Shown here: positions 17,096-25,162 of the stretch, piece by piece | Layout of the letters: every line of letters begins with the position of its first letter | How positions within the stretch are numbered: the first letter of the stretch is position 1 | Assembly: GCA_963708905.1 (NCBI GenBank) | Contig: CAVPUV010000039.1 | Span: 33,737-97,736 of the forward strand | DNA: 64,000 bases | Origin: SHZL01 sp963708905 | GTDB lineage: Bacteria; Pseudomonadota; Gammaproteobacteria; Xanthomonadales; SZUA-36 | Direction of reading: 5' to 3' | Position numbers and translations under genes: made by a program | The notes under the pieces: model-generated | Told to the model about the DNA's origin: nothing | Database searches by the model: none | The model's input: only the letters and a program-made list of their open reading frames with translations

Positions 17096-17570
17096 GTGCG
17101 GGTAGTTCAGGCAACGATTTGACGGCTTGCAGAACTTCATCGACGTGGTCCTTGACGCGGACCTTACGCCACTCCTGGCGTAACACACCCTGCTTGTCGA
17201 GCAGAAATGTGCTGCGTTCAATGCCCATGAATTTGCGGCCATAGAGGGTTTTTTCCCGGATTACATCGAATTGCCGGCACAAGGTCCCGTCTGCATCGGA
17301 CAGCAGGTCGAACGGTAGTTTCAGCCTGGCCTTGAAATTCTCATGCATTTTTATGCTGTCACGCGATACTCCCCGTACGTCGGCGCCAGCTTTACGGAAT
17401 AATGCATGGGCAGCGGCAAATTGCTGGCCCTCCATAGTGCAGCCCGGGGTATTGTCTTTGGGGTAAAAATAAAGAACCAGATGGGTGCCCAGGAAATCTT
17501 GCAGTGAAAAAGCTTTGTCGCCGGTGGCGGGTAAGGAGAAATTTGCGACCTTCTTGCCGATGCTGACCAT
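17085..17570 (-). CDS. bcp: Thioredoxin-dependent peroxiredoxin Bcp
   Basis: A 161-residue BCP/PrxQ peroxiredoxin that reduces hydroperoxides. The peroxidatic cysteine is near residue 44 in YPKDNTPGCTMEG. The second cysteine found five residues later in E. coli Bcp is replaced (EGQQ), so resolution would use another cysteine, such as the one in GTLCRQFD, or an external thiol. The ATG at 17570 is chosen because it begins just before the family's conserved GKKVANFSLP; an upstream open frame adds 22 unsupported residues. It is divergent from dapA, matching the bcp-dapA pairing common in gammaproteobacteria. Confidence 0.92.
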   Translation of the reverse strand: MVSIGKKVANFSLPATGDKAFSLQDFLGTHLVLYFYPKDNTPGCTMEGQQFAAAHALFRKAGADVRGVSRDSIKMHENFKARLKLPFDLLSDADGTLCRQFDVIREKTLYGRKFMGIERSTFLLDKQGVLRQEWRKVRVKDHVDEVLQAVKSLPELPAHGK

Positions 17571-17671
17571 TGAATTCCAGTGTGAGGATATTTTCGACGG
17601 AGGTTGCAGGATACTTGTCAGCCAGAGGTACCGCAAGTACCATGCAGCCGGTCCCGGGAAATATATAAGCT

Positions 17672-18553
17672 ATGTTTAAAGGTAGTATTGTTGCGCTCGT
17701 AACGCCCTTCGATGCAGCGGGCGAGATCGACTTCACCGCCCTCGCCGCGCTGGTGTCCTTTCACCTGGATGCAGGCACGGACGCGCTTGTAGTCGGTGGA
17801 ACCACGGGGGAATCCGCGTGTTTGCGCGCTGGAGAGTTCCAGACCCTGCTCAGCGCGGTAATCAGCCAGGTGGCTGGCCAGATACCGGTGATTGCAGGTA
17901 CCGGCACCTCGGCGACCGAGCGCACCATGGAAAACACACGGCTGGCAGCGGCCTGCGGGGCGGATGGCGCCCTGGTGGTGACGCCTTATTATAACCGCCC
18001 TACGCAACACGGCCTGGTGGAGCATTTCCTGGCCATCGCTGACAGCAGCGAGCTACCGCTCATCCTCTACAACGTGCCCTCACGGACCGCAGTGGATATG
18101 CTGCCTGAAACCGTGCAGAAGCTGGCCGGCCATGAACGAATCGTTGCCATTAAAGAGGCTGTCGGACGCATGGATCGTGTGGCAGAGTTGCTGCGGCTTT
18201 GCGGTAGTGAATTTACCGTGCTGAGCGGCGATGACAACAGTTTTCTGCAGGCGATGATTTGTGGTGCGCGCGGTGTCATTTCCGTGGCTGCAAATGTCGT
18301 GCCTGCCGCTTTCAAGTTTATTTGCCAGGCCGTGGAGCGGCACGATTGGGCAGCAGCCGAGACCGAAGAGGCTCGCTTACGTGCGCTGTTTGAACTGCTG
18401 ATGATCGAAACCAATCCGATTCCGGTAAAATGGGCCCTGCATGAGATGTCCTTGTGTTCAGAGCGACTGAGATTGCCTTTAACACCTCTTTCGGCCATTT
18501 ACCGCGAAGCGCTGCATCATTGCCTGACAACGCTGGGCGTTTTGAAAATTTGA
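17672..18553 (+). CDS. dapA: 4-hydroxy-tetrahydrodipicolinate synthase
   Basis: A 293-residue TIM-barrel lyase that condenses pyruvate with aspartate semialdehyde, the first committed step to diaminopimelate and lysine. The Schiff-base lysine is in IVAIKEAVG (about 161), the proton-relay residues are visible as the GGTTGES threonines (44-45) and the tyrosine of LILYNVPSRT (about 133). Length is standard. The start ATG is 101 bases from divergent bcp. bamC follows 9 bases downstream, so the two form the usual dapA-bamC operon. Confidence 0.97.
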   Translation: MFKGSIVALVTPFDAAGEIDFTALAALVSFHLDAGTDALVVGGTTGESACLRAGEFQTLLSAVISQVAGQIPVIAGTGTSATERTMENTRLAAACGADGALVVTPYYNRPTQHGLVEHFLAIADSSELPLILYNVPSRTAVDMLPETVQKLAGHERIVAIKEAVGRMDRVAELLRLCGSEFTVLSGDDNSFLQAMICGARGVISVAANVVPAAFKFICQAVERHDWAAAETEEARLRALFELLMIETNPIPVKWALHEMSLCSERLRLPLTPLSAIYREALHHCLTTLGVLKI

Positions 18554-18562
18554 GAACCTGAG

Positions 18563-19210
18563 ATGAAACCGCAGGCAAGAACAAGTCAGAAATATTGGCG
18601 GGCAGCCAGCTTGGCCGCATTGTCGGCGTGTGCGATGATGCTGGCGTCTTGCCGCATGTTTGGACACAAGGAAAAGCAACCCTTGTATTATTCCGCAGCC
18701 GAAACGCCACCACTGGAAATTCCGGAAGGTCTGGATCGGCCTGTTTCCAGCAGTGCCCTCGTCATTGTCGTTCCTTTGGCGCCATTACCAGCGAAAGAAA
18801 TGCAAATCGTACCGCCGCGTGTTTCCAGCCAGACTGAGGCCAGCAAAGACGGCTCAGGTATTCGGTGGTCATCCGAGGGCGTTTACCTTTTTGTACAGGA
18901 CACACAGGCCAGCGTTTACCGCCGGCTCGGCCTGGCTATCAAGCGCAGCGGCATGTCTTTGTCTGAGGCGAGCGTGGAAGACGGTTATCAGTTCGAGTAC
19001 TTCCACGATACAAAAGACCCGGATAGAGGTTTTTTCAGCAGATTGGCGTTTTGGCGGCATGATGGGCCAAACTACAGTGGCTCCTATCACGCCATGACGC
19101 AAGCTGACGGTGAGGCTACGCGGGTATTCATCAGGAATGCAGATGGTTCGGAAGTTGATCAGAATGCAGCGGAGCACTTGCTGGTCATTCTCGGTCAGCG
19201 CCTGGGCTGA
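18563..19210 (+). CDS. bamC: BamC-like outer-membrane assembly lipoprotein (short form)
   Basis: A 215-residue predicted lipoprotein in the bamC position after dapA. A signal with lipobox LASC (about residue 30) is followed by a flexible region with LYYSAAETPPLEIPEGLD, which corresponds to the conserved BamC segment that binds BamD. One helix-grip-like domain follows (about 105-210: VYRRLGLAIKRSGM, then YQFEYF and a C-terminal LLVILGQRLG). E. coli BamC is about 344 residues with two such domains, so this is a one-domain version, as in many non-enteric lineages. The assignment rests mostly on context plus the N-terminal motif. Confidence 0.78.
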   Translation: MKPQARTSQKYWRAASLAALSACAMMLASCRMFGHKEKQPLYYSAAETPPLEIPEGLDRPVSSSALVIVVPLAPLPAKEMQIVPPRVSSQTEASKDGSGIRWSSEGVYLFVQDTQASVYRRLGLAIKRSGMSLSEASVEDGYQFEYFHDTKDPDRGFFSRLAFWRHDGPNYSGSYHAMTQADGEATRVFIRNADGSEVDQNAAEHLLVILGQRLG

Positions 19211-19247
19211 ACCGCGATCTGTTTGACTTGGGGCGATTATTGCGGGA

Positions 19248-19571
19248 TCAGCGTTCCAGTAACGGCAGTTTGTTTGCCTTGCCGTCCCACTCGACTGCGT
19301 CGGATGGAGGATCCTTGCGTTGCGTAATGACCGGCCATTGCAGCGCCAGTTCGGCATTCAGCTGGGTGAAAAGCTCCTGTCCGCCGGGCAGGTCGTCTTC
19401 GGGATAAATCGCTTCCGCGGGGCATTCCGGCTCGCACAAAGTGCAATCGATGCATTCTTCCGGGTCGATGACGAGGAAATTTGGGCCCTCATGAAAACAG
19501 TCGACAGGGCACACCTCAACACAGTCCATGTATTTGCATTTGATACAATTTTCAGTAACGACAAATGTCAT
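19248..19571 (-). CDS. fdxA: 7Fe ferredoxin FdxA
   Basis: A 107-residue ferredoxin with two clusters, [3Fe-4S] and [4Fe-4S]. The N-terminus MTFVVTENCIKCKYMDCVEV starts the first cluster pattern, then CPVDCFHEG and a second CIDCTLCEPECP. The C-terminal extension of about 45 residues, including WPVITQRKDPP, is typical of Azotobacter-type FdxA. The ATG at 19571 starts the canonical MTFVV sequence; the open frame continues upstream only through the tRNA-Glu gene and is not coding. It converges with bamC and lies 46 bases downstream of tRNA-Glu on the same strand. Confidence 0.95.
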   Translation of the reverse strand: MTFVVTENCIKCKYMDCVEVCPVDCFHEGPNFLVIDPEECIDCTLCEPECPAEAIYPEDDLPGGQELFTQLNAELALQWPVITQRKDPPSDAVEWDGKANKLPLLER

Positions 19572-19617
19572 CTTCTCACTCTGTACAAACCAATTCAGCC
19601 GAGGACTTCGCAACCGT

Positions 19618-19693
19618 TGGCGCTCCCTACGAGAATCGAACTCGTGTTTCTGCCTTGAGAGGGCAGCGTCCTGGACCGCTAGACGAAGGGAGC
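19618..19693 (-). tRNA. tRNA-Glu (CTC anticodon)
   Basis: A 76-base cloverleaf on the minus strand. The acceptor stem is GCTCCCT/AGGGAGC, the anticodon stem CTGCC/GGCAG holds the loop CTCTCAA (anticodon CTC), and the T arm contains GTTCGATTC. CCA is encoded (19618-19620 on the plus strand as TGG). It reads GAG codons. Confidence 0.95.
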
Positions 19694-19712
19694 GTAGTGC
19701 AATCGGCCGCAC

Positions 19713-19742
19713 ATGTTAAACTAGCGCCTACATCATATTCAA
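19713..19742 (-). promoter_or_regulatory. Candidate tRNA-Glu promoter
   Basis: On the minus strand TTGAAT (19742-19737) and TAACAT (19718-19713) are separated by 18 bases, placing the start about 12 bases upstream of the mature tRNA. Match to consensus is moderate. Confidence 0.4.
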
Positions 19743-19826
19743 TCTGAATCCTATAGCAACCATCCTTTTCAGGGTTAAGCGGCCAGGATCCGGCAGTGTT
19801 GAGCCCAGCAGACCAGGAACAGAGTT

Positions 19827-21101
19827 ATCAAAGCCTATACCGAAATAGCCGAATCCAGGCACGGAATCGCTCTGAAAGAGTTGTGTCCGCACGCCACCGA
19901 GGTGGTTAAGGATCTGCAGGATGCTGGCTTCGAAGCCTATATCGTCGGCGGCGGCGTGCGCGATCTATTGCTGGGAAAAGCGCCCAAGGATTTCGATGTG
20001 GCAACCAGCGCGACACCGGAAGAGGTGCTGGATATCTTTCCGCGCTGCCGCTTGATAGGTCGCAGATTCCGTCTGGCGCATGTGCGTAAGAAAGGCGCAT
20101 TGATCGAGGTGGCGACGTTTCGTGGTCAGAGTACAGAAGAAGGCGACCGTGAACAGTTGAATGGCCGCATTCTGCGGGATAACGTCTGGGGAACAGTGGA
20201 AGAAGATGCGATACGACGGGATTTCACCATCAATGCCATGTTTCTGGATCCCGTTCGTGGAACCATCCGGGATTACCTGGGCGGTTACAAAGACCTGAAA
20301 CAGAAACGATTACGTTTAATCGGTGAGCCCCAGCTGCGTTACCGCGAGGATCCAGTCCGTTTGCTGCGCGCAGCCCGCTTTGTGGCCAAACTCGATGTTG
20401 AACCCGATGAGGGGACCGAACTCCCGATTCGAAACCTGGCGCCTCTTCTCAACAGCGTGCCGCCTGCACGTTTATTTGAAGAAGTTTGCAAACTATTTCT
20501 GACCGGCCATGGTCTGCGCAGCATGGAGGCCCTGCAGCGCTTTGGCTTGAGTTCAAGCTTGTTCCCTGCTTTGGATAAGGTAAACGCATCCGGCCAGATC
20601 GAGCTTGGACCCCTGCTGCGCCAGGCCCTTGCAAACACCGATGCGCGGATAGGCGAGGGGAAATCCGTGACCCCGGCATTTTTGTTTGCCGCCTTGTTGT
20701 GGCAGCCGATGAAAGAGCGATCGGAGGCCCTGATGGCTGATGGCATGGCGGTATACGATGCCTTCATGGTAGCCGCAGATGAAGTATTTGCCACCCAGTC
20801 GCGCAGCACGGCTGTTCCGCGACGTTTCAGTGCCATCTCCAGGCAAATCTGGTCGCTACAGCCGCGTTTCAATAAAACCTCTGGCGCGCGCTGGAAGCGT
20901 TTATTCCTGGAACAACGTTTTCGCGCCGCATACGACTTTCTGTTATTGCGTGTCGCAGAAGACCCCGCCCTGACAGAGTTGGCAGTGTTCTGGACCCGGG
21001 CCCAGGAAGGCTTGTCAGTCCCTGTGCCTGAAAGCGTCGACAGGAAACCAATACGGCGCCGGCGACCACGCACGCGCCGCCGCGGTGCTAACCGGCCCTG
21101 A
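19827..21101 (+). CDS. pcnB: Poly(A) polymerase I, probable AUC start
   Basis: A class II nucleotidyltransferase that adds poly(A) tails to RNA for decay. The head domain shows GGGVRDLLLG and DFDVAT with the catalytic aspartates, then the family's RRDFTINAM-type segment (RRDFTINAMFLDP). The C-terminus is basic (RKPIRRRRPRTRRR). From the first ordinary start (TTG 19881) the protein has 406 residues. However, the in-frame upstream codons (ESRHGIALKEL) align with the conserved N-terminal segment of PcnB, and no ATG, GTG or TTG exists between that segment and the stop at 19800. An ATC at 19827 lies 8 bases after AGGA (19815-19818), giving 424 residues. E. coli pcnB starts at AUU, so a rare start is credible. 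folK follows after 21 bases, the normal partner. Confidence 0.85.
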   Translation: MKAYTEIAESRHGIALKELCPHATEVVKDLQDAGFEAYIVGGGVRDLLLGKAPKDFDVATSATPEEVLDIFPRCRLIGRRFRLAHVRKKGALIEVATFRGQSTEEGDREQLNGRILRDNVWGTVEEDAIRRDFTINAMFLDPVRGTIRDYLGGYKDLKQKRLRLIGEPQLRYREDPVRLLRAARFVAKLDVEPDEGTELPIRNLAPLLNSVPPARLFEEVCKLFLTGHGLRSMEALQRFGLSSSLFPALDKVNASGQIELGPLLRQALANTDARIGEGKSVTPAFLFAALLWQPMKERSEALMADGMAVYDAFMVAADEVFATQSRSTAVPRRFSAISRQIWSLQPRFNKTSGARWKRLFLEQRFRAAYDFLLLRVAEDPALTELAVFWTRAQEGLSVPVPESVDRKPIRRRRPRTRRRGANRP

Positions 21102-21122
21102 GGCAGAACCAATTCAGCTGTC

Positions 21123-21605
21123 ATGCGCGCTTTTGTCGGACTCGGAAGCAACCTGGGTGACGGGCCCGCCATGGTTCGCGCAGCGCTGGCCGAGATCGAT
21201 CAGCAGGATTCCATCCATGTCGTGCGCGTTTCCAGTCTTTATCGAACTGCAGCCTGGGGCTGCACAGACCAGCCTGATTTCACCAATGCAGTGGCGGAAC
21301 TCGAAACCAGCCTGAGCCCGGAAGACCTGCTGGCGGTATTGCTGGATACTGAACTGCGCTTGGGTCGCGAGCGCAACTCCATTCGCTGGAGTCCAAGAAT
21401 CATCGATATTGATTTGTTATGCTGCGGGCAGTACGTATCGCGCGGACCGAATCTCGAGTTGCCTCATCCCCGAATGCACCTGCGCGCTTTTGTCCTGGCG
21501 CCATTACTGGAGCTCGACTCGGACTTGGTCATTCCTGGTATAGGTTCCGTTCGAACTTGCCTGGACCGGCTGGAAACTCAGGGCATTCAGCGACTAGAGA
21601 ATTAG
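21123..21605 (+). CDS. folK: HPPK, folate pyrophosphokinase FolK
   Basis: A 160-residue 6-hydroxymethyl-7,8-dihydropterin pyrophosphokinase that transfers pyrophosphate from ATP for folate synthesis. It begins MRAFVGLGSNLGDG, the family signature, and contains DFTNAVAELET, LLDTELRLGRERN, RIIDIDLLCCG (metal-binding aspartates) and LPHPRMHLRAFVLAPL. Length is typical. It lies 21 bases after pcnB, forming the usual pcnB-folK operon; panB, often next, is absent. A promoter-terminator pair for a candidate small RNA follows immediately. Confidence 0.96.
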   Translation: MRAFVGLGSNLGDGPAMVRAALAEIDQQDSIHVVRVSSLYRTAAWGCTDQPDFTNAVAELETSLSPEDLLAVLLDTELRLGRERNSIRWSPRIIDIDLLCCGQYVSRGPNLELPHPRMHLRAFVLAPLLELDSDLVIPGIGSVRTCLDRLETQGIQRLEN

Positions 21606-21607
21606 AT

Positions 21608-21635
21608 TTGCATTTTTAGCAGATAGTGGTATTAT
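21608..21635 (+). promoter_or_regulatory. Promoter for candidate small RNA
   Basis: TTGCAT (21608-21613) and TATTAT (21630-21635) are separated by 16 bases just after the folK stop codon. The predicted start is near 21642. Confidence 0.45.
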
Positions 21636-21641
21636 TACCAC

Positions 21642-21746
21642 CAACCTTGGTAGAACTGCAACATTTAGCAAGGTCGCAGGGCGCGAAATACGGGTACATC
21701 ACTCCAAAAGCCTACCTCTCCCCTTTATCGGGGAGAGGTTTTTTTT
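21642..21746 (+). ncRNA. Candidate small RNA between folK and leuS
   Basis: About 105 bases bounded by a sigma-70-like promoter and a strong terminator, with no credible reading frame. GGTAG (about 21649-21653) can pair with CTACC (21712-21716) to close the body of the RNA in front of the terminator stem. I do not recognise an Rfam family. It could instead be the folK mRNA tail, but the separate promoter argues for an independent transcript. Confidence 0.4.
21715..21746 (+). terminator. Strong rho-independent terminator
   Basis: CCTCTCCCC (21715-21723) pairs perfectly with GGGGAGAGG (21730-21738) over a 6-base loop, followed by eight T residues. It ends the folK unit or the candidate small RNA and isolates leuS. 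Confidence 0.92.
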
Positions 21747-22018
21747 GTCTGCAATTTCTGTTCTTTACCCTGAATCTGTCCAGTTGTTGCGAAAAAGCAA
21801 CAGAAATCAGGTCCTGTTGACCCTTTATTGGCAGCGGAATCGCAATGGCCTGACCGGTCCATGGTGGTTGTCCAAATCTGAATTTCTGTCCTCGATGCAG
21901 CTGAAAGCATCATTAAGCTTTTTTCTGCGTAAGGGCTCGGTTAAGCTTCCATTTTTCCACAACAGGTCGATCATGGCCGTTCCTGAAGTACTCCCTAGTC
22001 AAAGCGATGAATTCCAAG

Positions 22019-24628
22019 ATGTCCGAGCTGGTCTATAAGCACGAAGAAATCGAGCTGAGCGTACAGCAACGCTGGCAGGCGCACGATGCTTTCCGCGCGA
22101 CTGAAAACGCTACAGGCGAAAAATTCTATTGCCTGTCGATGTTGCCCTATCCATCGGGTGCCTTGCACATGGGCCATGTGCGCAATTACACCATCGGTGA
22201 TGTCATCAGCCGATATCACCGCATGTGTGGCCGCAATGTACTGCAACCCATGGGCTGGGACGCTTTTGGTCTGCCTGCGGAAAACGCCGCGATCAGCAAT
22301 AACACGGCCCCGGCAATTTGGACCTATGCCAACATTGCGCATATGAAAACCCAGCTGAAGCGGCTCGGTTTTGCCTACGACTGGTCACGGGAAGTCACCA
22401 CCTGCAAGCCGGATTATTACCGCTGGGAACAGTTGATGTTTACCCGCCTGATGAAAAAAGGGCTTGCTTACCGCAAGGATGCCGAAGTGAATTGGGACCC
22501 GGTGGACCAAACGGTACTGGCCAACGAGCAGGTAGTCGATGGTCGTGGCTGGAGATCGGGTGCCGTAGTGGAGAGAAAGTCCATCCCCCAGTGGTTTCTT
22601 CGCATTACCGACTATGCAGAGGAACTGCTTTGTGGCCTGGATGAGCTGGATGCCTGGCCGGATTCAGTCAAGACCATGCAGCGTAACTGGATCGGCCGCT
22701 CCGAGGGTGTCGAGTTCAGTATGACGATTTGCGACGAACATGGCCAACCGGACGCAGGCATGCGGCAGGTCAGTGTTTACACCACACGCCCCGATACGGC
22801 TTTTGGTATGACCTACGCAGTACTGGCACCGGAGCATCCACTGGTTAATGAGGTAACTACCGCCCCGCAGGCCGAGCAGGTCAGAGCGTTTGTGCGAAAT
22901 GCCCGGGCAACGACTGAGGCAGATCGGCTGGCCATCGGTGGCAGCCTGGAAAAACGTGGAATATTTACTGGCGCTTATGTGCGCAATCCGTTTACTGACA
23001 AACCGGTACCTTTATATATAGCCGACTACGTACTGCTGGCCTATGGCACGGGAGCCATCATGGCCGTGCCCGGACAGGACCAGCGTGACTGGGACTTTGC
23101 CATCAGTCATGGTCTACCCATCATCCGCACGGTAGAACCACCCGAAGGTTGGGAGGGAGGGCCCTGGTGCGAAGACGGACTTGCGATAAACAGCGAGTGG
23201 CTGAATGGCCTCACTGTGGCTGAGGCCAAGGAGAAGGCGATCGTCTGGCTTGAAGCCCGTGGCTACGGCAAACGAAAGATCAATTATCGTCTGCGCGACT
23301 GGGGTGTCAGCCGGCAACGTTACTGGGGTTGTCCCATCCCGGTAGTTTATTGTCCGAACTGCGCAGCCGTGCCCGTTCCGGAGGACCAGCTTCCGGTAGT
23401 GTTGCCGGAAGACGTGAGCTTCATGGGCGTTCAATCACCGATCAAGACGGACCCGCAATGGCGCAAGACATCTTGTCCCGAATGCGGCGCCGGCGCAGAG
23501 CGGGAGACCGATACCTTCGATACGTTCATGGAGTCATCCTGGTACTACGCGCGCTATTGTTGTCCCGACGCCGATACGCAGCTGGATGAACGCGCCAGGT
23601 ACTGGCTGCCGGTAGACCAGTATATTGGCGGCATCGAACACGCCATTCTTCACTTGATGTATTTCCGCTTTTATCACCGGCTCATGCGGGATGCGGGCCT
23701 GGTGAATGGCAACGAGCCAGCCACCCGCCTGTTGTGTCAGGGCATGGTCGTGGCAGATACCTATTACCGCGAAACTGCGGATGGCGGCGTCATCTGGATA
23801 AACCCGGCAAACGTGGAAGTGACGCGCGACGCGAAAGGCAAGCCTCTGGGGGCCGTGCTGCGAGCGGACGGCCGCGCCGTGACCATAGGCGCAGTGGAAA
23901 AAATGTCGAAATCGAAAAATAATGGCGTCGATCCACAGGGTCTGGTGGAACGTTATGGTGCGGATTGCGTGCGCCTGTTCTCCATGTTTGCTGCCCCCCC
24001 TGATCAGTCACTTGAATGGTCGGATTCAGGTGTCGAAGGGGCATCCCGATTTTTACGCCGGGTCTGGTCCCAGGTCATGCAACATGTCGAAGCAGGCCCG
24101 GTTGAGCCTCTGCACCCGACTGCTCTGGATCAGGCGCAACGTGAATTGCGTCGACTCGTGCACGAAACGATCGCTAAAGTCAGTGACGACATCAGCCGGC
24201 GTTACACCTTCAATACCGCGATAGCCGCCATTATGGAATTGACCAATCACGTGTCGAGGTTTGAAGATGACAGTGCCCAGGGCAGGGCTGTGGTGCAAGA
24301 GGCATGGCTTGCCGTGGTGCGCCTGCTGAACCCGATTACGCCACATATCTGCGAAACTCTGTGGACGGCGCTGGGTGAAAAAACAGCATTGTATGCTGCA
24401 CCCTGGCCACTGGCCGATGAGTCTGCGCGTGTGCGTTCACAAGTCACACTCGTCATCCAGGTAAATGGTAAAGTGCGTGCTCGCCTCGCGGTGGAACCCA
24501 GTCTGGGGCAGGACATGGCAATGAAGAAAGCACTGGAAATTGAAAACGTACAGCGCTACGTTGCAGACATGACCATTCGTAAAGTGATCCATGTTCCGGA
24601 CCGCCTGCTCAATATCGTAGCAGGCTGA
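22019..24628 (+). CDS. leuS: Leucyl-tRNA synthetase
   Basis: An 869-residue class Ia synthetase charging tRNA-Leu. The HIGH-type motif is PYPSGALHMGHVRNYTIGD (about 39-57), the CP1 editing domain follows with GTGAIMAVPGQDQRDWDFA, and the KMSKS loop appears as KMSKSKNNGVDP. Zinc-type cysteines are seen in VYCPNC and TSCPECG. The ATG at 22019 (MSELVYKHEEIE) matches the usual N-terminus better than an upstream ATG at 22007. lptE and holA follow closely, the conserved leuS-lptE-holA-nadD order. Confidence 0.97.
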   Translation: MSELVYKHEEIELSVQQRWQAHDAFRATENATGEKFYCLSMLPYPSGALHMGHVRNYTIGDVISRYHRMCGRNVLQPMGWDAFGLPAENAAISNNTAPAIWTYANIAHMKTQLKRLGFAYDWSREVTTCKPDYYRWEQLMFTRLMKKGLAYRKDAEVNWDPVDQTVLANEQVVDGRGWRSGAVVERKSIPQWFLRITDYAEELLCGLDELDAWPDSVKTMQRNWIGRSEGVEFSMTICDEHGQPDAGMRQVSVYTTRPDTAFGMTYAVLAPEHPLVNEVTTAPQAEQVRAFVRNARATTEADRLAIGGSLEKRGIFTGAYVRNPFTDKPVPLYIADYVLLAYGTGAIMAVPGQDQRDWDFAISHGLPIIRTVEPPEGWEGGPWCEDGLAINSEWLNGLTVAEAKEKAIVWLEARGYGKRKINYRLRDWGVSRQRYWGCPIPVVYCPNCAAVPVPEDQLPVVLPEDVSFMGVQSPIKTDPQWRKTSCPECGAGAERETDTFDTFMESSWYYARYCCPDADTQLDERARYWLPVDQYIGGIEHAILHLMYFRFYHRLMRDAGLVNGNEPATRLLCQGMVVADTYYRETADGGVIWINPANVEVTRDAKGKPLGAVLRADGRAVTIGAVEKMSKSKNNGVDPQGLVERYGADCVRLFSMFAAPPDQSLEWSDSGVEGASRFLRRVWSQVMQHVEAGPVEPLHPTALDQAQRELRRLVHETIAKVSDDISRRYTFNTAIAAIMELTNHVSRFEDDSAQGRAVVQEAWLAVVRLLNPITPHICETLWTALGEKTALYAAPWPLADESARVRSQVTLVIQVNGKVRARLAVEPSLGQDMAMKKALEIENVQRYVADMTIRKVIHVPDRLLNIVAG

Positions 24629-24635
24629 TCAGGCT

Positions 24636-25133
24636 ATGAATTGCAAAGCCTCCTTGTTGGTTCTTGGCCTGACGTTGCTGTTTTCAGGCTGCGGCTTCCA
24701 GTTACGTGGCAAAGCGCAGTTACCGCCGGAAATGAACCGGACCCAACTGGTCATTGGCGACGAGTACAGCATGTTTGCCCGCCGGGTACGGGTGCTGCTG
24801 GAACAGTCGGGGGTGCAATTCGTCCCGTCGGCAGATGCAACGGCAATACTGGAAATTCCACAAAACGACGTGGTGACTGAAGTTCTTACCATAGGTGACA
24901 ATGCCAGGGTGCGGGAGTACCGCATCAGTCATACGATCCGGTTTCGGGTGCTGGCAAAAGACGGTCACGAGATCATCCCTTTGCAGACGATCCGCCAGAC
25001 GCGGGAAATCAGTTTTGACGAGCAACAGATACTGGCTGTTTCCCGCGAGCAGGAATACGTCAAACAGGACCTGGCGGAAACGCTCTCGCGCCTGCTGCTT
25101 AACCGGCTCGCTGGCGCCGGCAGCCAGTCTTGA
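24636..25133 (+). CDS. lptE: LPS-assembly lipoprotein LptE
   Basis: A 165-residue lipoprotein that plugs LptD and helps insert LPS into the outer membrane. The lipobox is LLFSGC (cysteine about residue 20), directly followed by GFQLRGKAQLPPEMN, the conserved start of LptE/RlpB. The rest is the mixed alpha/beta fold with a DEQQILAVSREQEYVKQDLAETL segment (abridged: EYVKQDLAETL) near the C-terminus. It starts 7 bases after leuS and is 29 bases before holA, as in most gammaproteobacteria. Confidence 0.94.
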   Translation: MNCKASLLVLGLTLLFSGCGFQLRGKAQLPPEMNRTQLVIGDEYSMFARRVRVLLEQSGVQFVPSADATAILEIPQNDVVTEVLTIGDNARVREYRISHTIRFRVLAKDGHEIIPLQTIRQTREISFDEQQILAVSREQEYVKQDLAETLSRLLLNRLAGAGSQS

Positions 25134-25162
25134 TCCAGGCAAGGAACTCCGGTCCTTGAGCA

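Larger units (their letters stand above)
21606..22018. other. folK-leuS intergenic region
   Basis: A 413-base region. The first 140 bases hold a promoter-like pair and a strong terminator that bracket a candidate small RNA. The remaining stretch (about 21750-22018) must contain the leuS promoter and leader. A 97-codon open frame crosses it, but its composition and lack of any recognisable sequence give no reason to call it a gene. No clear attenuator hairpin for leuS was seen. Confidence 0.5.

Noticed and set aside
17096..17242. N-terminal extension of PhoH2 to 17242
   Set aside because: The extra residues are read from within bcp, in another frame, and lack homology to PIN domains.
21745..22038. 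97-codon frame in the folK-leuS gap
   Set aside because: It overlaps the terminator and the leuS start, has no recognisable sequence, and no good ribosome site.
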